Shown one piece after another: positions 32,084-33,935 of a DNA stretch of 33,935 nucleotides (positions are counted from its first letter, which is position 1; every line of letters starts with the position of its first letter). This DNA comes from an uncultured Myroides sp. (GTDB lineage: Bacteria; Bacteroidota; Bacteroidia; Flavobacteriales; Flavobacteriaceae). Under the pieces are notes generated by a model. That model saw only the letters and a program-made list of their open reading frames with translations, searched no databases and was not told where the DNA came from. Both the position numbers and the translations under genes were made by a program. The DNA lies in assembly GCA_913777665.1 (NCBI GenBank), contig CAJYTF010000055.1, positions 1 through 33,935 on the forward strand, in the 5' to 3' direction.

Positions 32084-33718
32084 ATGATTACAGTAAACGA
32101 TATTGCCGTAGAATTTGGCGGAACAACACTTTTCAGCGAAGTAACTTTCGCCATTAACGAAACCGATAAAATTGCCCTTATGGGTAAAAATGGTGCGGGA
32201 AAATCTACCTTACTTAAAATTGTGGCGGGCGCAAACAAGCCAACTCGCGGTAACATTTCGGCTCCGGGCGATGCCGTTATTGCGTATTTGCCACAGCATT
32301 TATTAACCGAAGACAACTGTACGGTTCTTGAAGAAACTTCAAAAGCGTTCTCATCGGTTTTAAATATGAAGAAAGAAATCGACGATATTAACGAGCAGTT
32401 AACCGTTCGTACTGATTACGAAAGTGACGAATACATGAAATTGATCGAAAAGGTTTCAGAATTATCTGAAAAATATTATTCAATCGAAGAAGTAAATTAC
32501 GAAGCCGAAGTAGAGAAAATCTTAAAAGGTCTTGGGTTTGAAAGAGAAGATTTTAATCGCCCAACCAAAGAGTTTTCAGGAGGATGGAGAATGCGTATTG
32601 AATTGGCAAAAATTTTATTGACAAAACCCGATTTGATTCTGTTAGATGAGCCAACCAACCACTTGGATATGGACAGTATTGAATGGCTTGAGGATTTCTT
32701 AATCAATCAGGCAAAAGCCGTAATGGTAATTTCGCACGATAGAGCGTTTGTTGATAACATTACCAACAGAACAATCGAGGTTACTATGGGAAGAATTTAC
32801 GATTACAAAGCAAAATATTCTCATTATTTAGAATTACGAAAAGACAGAAGAATCCATCAGCAAAAAGCCTACGATGAGCAACAGAAGTTCATTGCCGACA
32901 ATCAAGCGTTTATTGATCGTTTCCGTGGAACGTTCTCTAAAACAGAGCAGGTACAGTCGCGCGTGCGTATGTTAGAAAAAATTGTTCCTATCGAAGTTGA
33001 TGAAATCGATAATTCTGCTTTAAAATTGAAGTTTCCACCATCGGTTCGGTCAGGACAATATCCGGTGATTGTGAAAGATCTTGAAAAATCGTACGGAGAT
33101 CATTTGATTTTTAAAGATGCCAATTTGGTAATCGAGCGCGGACAGAAAGTAGCTTTCGTTGGAAAAAATGGTGAAGGCAAATCAACCATGATTAAAGCCA
33201 TTATGAAAGAAATCGAAATTAATGGTGGTTCGGTCGAAGTTGGTCATAATGCTCAAATTGGATATTTTGCTCAAAACCAAGCCGCGTTGTTAGATGAAAA
33301 TGCAACTATTTTTGAAACGATAGATCGTATTGCGGTTGGCGATGTTCGTACACAAATAAAAAACATATTGGGGGCGTTCATGTTCCAAGGAGATGATATC
33401 CAAAAGAAAGTAAAAGTGCTTTCGGGTGGCGAAAAAACACGTTTGGCAATGATTAAATTGTTGTTAGAACCTGTTAATTTATTGATTTTAGATGAGCCGT
33501 CGAACCACTTAGACATGAAAACCAAAGACATTATTAAAGATGCCTTACGTGATTTTGATGGAACTTTAATTCTCGTTTCGCACGACCGTGATTTCTTGGA
33601 CGGATTAGCCGAAAAAGTTTTCGAGTTTGGAAACAAACGTGTAAAAGAACATTTTGAAGATATTAAAGGCTTCCTCGCAAACAAAAAAATGGAATCTTTA
33701 AAAGAGATAGAAAAATAA
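32084..33718 (+). CDS. ABC-F family ATPase
   Basis: A soluble protein with two ABC domains and no membrane segments, of the family that binds the ribosomal E site and modulates translation or confers antibiotic protection. It has 544 residues from the ATG at 32084. Domain 1 has Walker A GKNGAGKST (34-42), signature FSGGWRMR and Walker B LILLDEPTNHLD. A charged linker (about 240-320) carries the interdomain helices. Domain 2 has Walker A GKNGEGKST, signature LSGGEKTR and LLILDEPSNHLD. Both catalytic glutamates are present. The subgroup (EttA, YbiT, Uup, YheS or a resistance type) cannot be fixed by reading. The open frame runs upstream to 31943, but that part crosses a terminator and a promoter. 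Confidence 0.92.
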   Translation: MITVNDIAVEFGGTTLFSEVTFAINETDKIALMGKNGAGKSTLLKIVAGANKPTRGNISAPGDAVIAYLPQHLLTEDNCTVLEETSKAFSSVLNMKKEIDDINEQLTVRTDYESDEYMKLIEKVSELSEKYYSIEEVNYEAEVEKILKGLGFEREDFNRPTKEFSGGWRMRIELAKILLTKPDLILLDEPTNHLDMDSIEWLEDFLINQAKAVMVISHDRAFVDNITNRTIEVTMGRIYDYKAKYSHYLELRKDRRIHQQKAYDEQQKFIADNQAFIDRFRGTFSKTEQVQSRVRMLEKIVPIEVDEIDNSALKLKFPPSVRSGQYPVIVKDLEKSYGDHLIFKDANLVIERGQKVAFVGKNGEGKSTMIKAIMKEIEINGGSVEVGHNAQIGYFAQNQAALLDENATIFETIDRIAVGDVRTQIKNILGAFMFQGDDIQKKVKVLSGGEKTRLAMIKLLLEPVNLLILDEPSNHLDMKTKDIIKDALRDFDGTLILVSHDRDFLDGLAEKVFEFGNKRVKEHFEDIKGFLANKKMESLKEIEK

Positions 33719-33751
33719 AAAAGGAGTGGTTTGTGTAGACTCACTTTTTTT
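33717..33751 (+). terminator. Probable terminator after the ABC-F gene
   Basis: AAAAAAGGAGTG pairs with CACTTTTTTT through a stem with two G-U pairs and a 13-base loop, ending in seven T. It overlaps the stop codon. It is weaker than the other terminators here. Confidence 0.55.
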
Positions 33752-33779
33752 GCTTCTCACTTGGTGTTCCTCGCCTTTT

Positions 33780-33864
33780 AGTGGGCGGGTCGGGCTATTC
33801 GCTACAAATCCTCGTTCGTCGTGCTTCCTCGCTGCGGGCTATCCGCTACTATCCCTAACGCGGT
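33780..33864. repeat. GC-rich non-coding repeat-like element
   Basis: This stretch is far more GC-rich than the rest of the window. It contains GGGCTATTCGCTAC (33792-33805) and GGGCTATCCGCTAC (33836-33849), two near-identical 14-mers 44 bases apart, and ends near ATCCCTAACGCGG. No open frame of note is present. I recall similar sequences dispersed in flavobacterial genomes, but this is not verifiable here. Confidence 0.55.
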
Positions 33865-33883
33865 TTTTAGTTTAAAGTTTCAA

Positions 33884-33935
33884 GTTTTAAGTTGTAGGTT
33901 TTAAGTTGTAGGTTTTAAGTTGTAGGTTTTAAGTT
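33884..33935. repeat. 14-bp tandem repeat at the window end
   Basis: GTTTTAAGTTGTAG is repeated three times exactly (33884-33897, 33898-33911, 33912-33925) and continues for 10 bases to the window edge, so the array may be longer. The preceding 33869-33883 holds degenerate related sequence (GTTTAAAGTTTCAA type). Confidence 0.9.

Noticed and set aside
33780..33935. CRISPR array at the window end
   Set aside because: The 14-bp units are directly adjacent with no unique spacers, and no cas gene is present.

Overview
This window looks like a chromosomal segment of a Flavobacteriia-type Bacteroidota (low GC, Flavobacterium/Myroides-like). Four things point there: the fused lpxC-fabZ gene, a type III glutamine synthetase, Bacteroidota-type -7 promoter boxes (TAnnTTTG) in front of most transcription units, and lipoproteins with an acidic stretch just after the lipobox cysteine. 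No rRNA, tRNA, CRISPR array, phage gene or transposase gene was seen. Most of the window is housekeeping and envelope biosynthesis. The genus assignment is inference.

Layout. 1-1836: the tail of an unknown protein, then hutH (histidine ammonia-lyase) closed by a hairpin terminator. 1928-8306: a tight rightward operon of an HD-domain phosphohydrolase, lpxD, lpxC-fabZ, lpxA, efp, a second lpxD-like gene and an NTF2-like gene; lipid A synthesis is its core. 8391-9266: sucD with its own promoter and terminator. 9403-10838: coaD and ddl on the minus strand (CoA and peptidoglycan precursors). 10952-19048: a long rightward run of a PASTA protein, an RluD-type pseudouridine synthase, a glycine-rich membrane protein, an FMN reductase, pabB, tilS, dsbD and a DUF2911 protein, mostly overlapping or nearly touching. 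19120-19716: a SanA/YdcF-like membrane protein on the minus strand.

19932-25127: purB with a small lipoprotein behind it, a thioesterase (minus strand), another lipoprotein and glutamine synthetase III. 25341-28721, all minus strand: a histidine-rich exported protein, a PhnA-domain protein, a GAPDH preceded by a 69-residue GldL-like membrane protein, and lipoyl synthase. 28860-33718: nhaA, two paralogous surface-type lipoproteins and an ABC-F ATPase. The window ends in GC-rich repeated DNA and a 14-bp tandem repeat.

The most unusual structure is at 29926-31912. The 3' end of nhaA was copied together with the downstream lipoprotein gene, leaving a dead nhaA tail between two lipoprotein genes. 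The mature lipoprotein domains have diverged far more than that dead remnant. Other points of interest are two σ54-like promoters in front of two exported proteins, a stand-alone GldL-like membrane segment next to GAPDH, two LpxD paralogues in one operon, and several palindromic intergenic repeats. I see no clear defence island or biosynthetic cluster, and no wholly new multigene system can be demonstrated from sequence alone.
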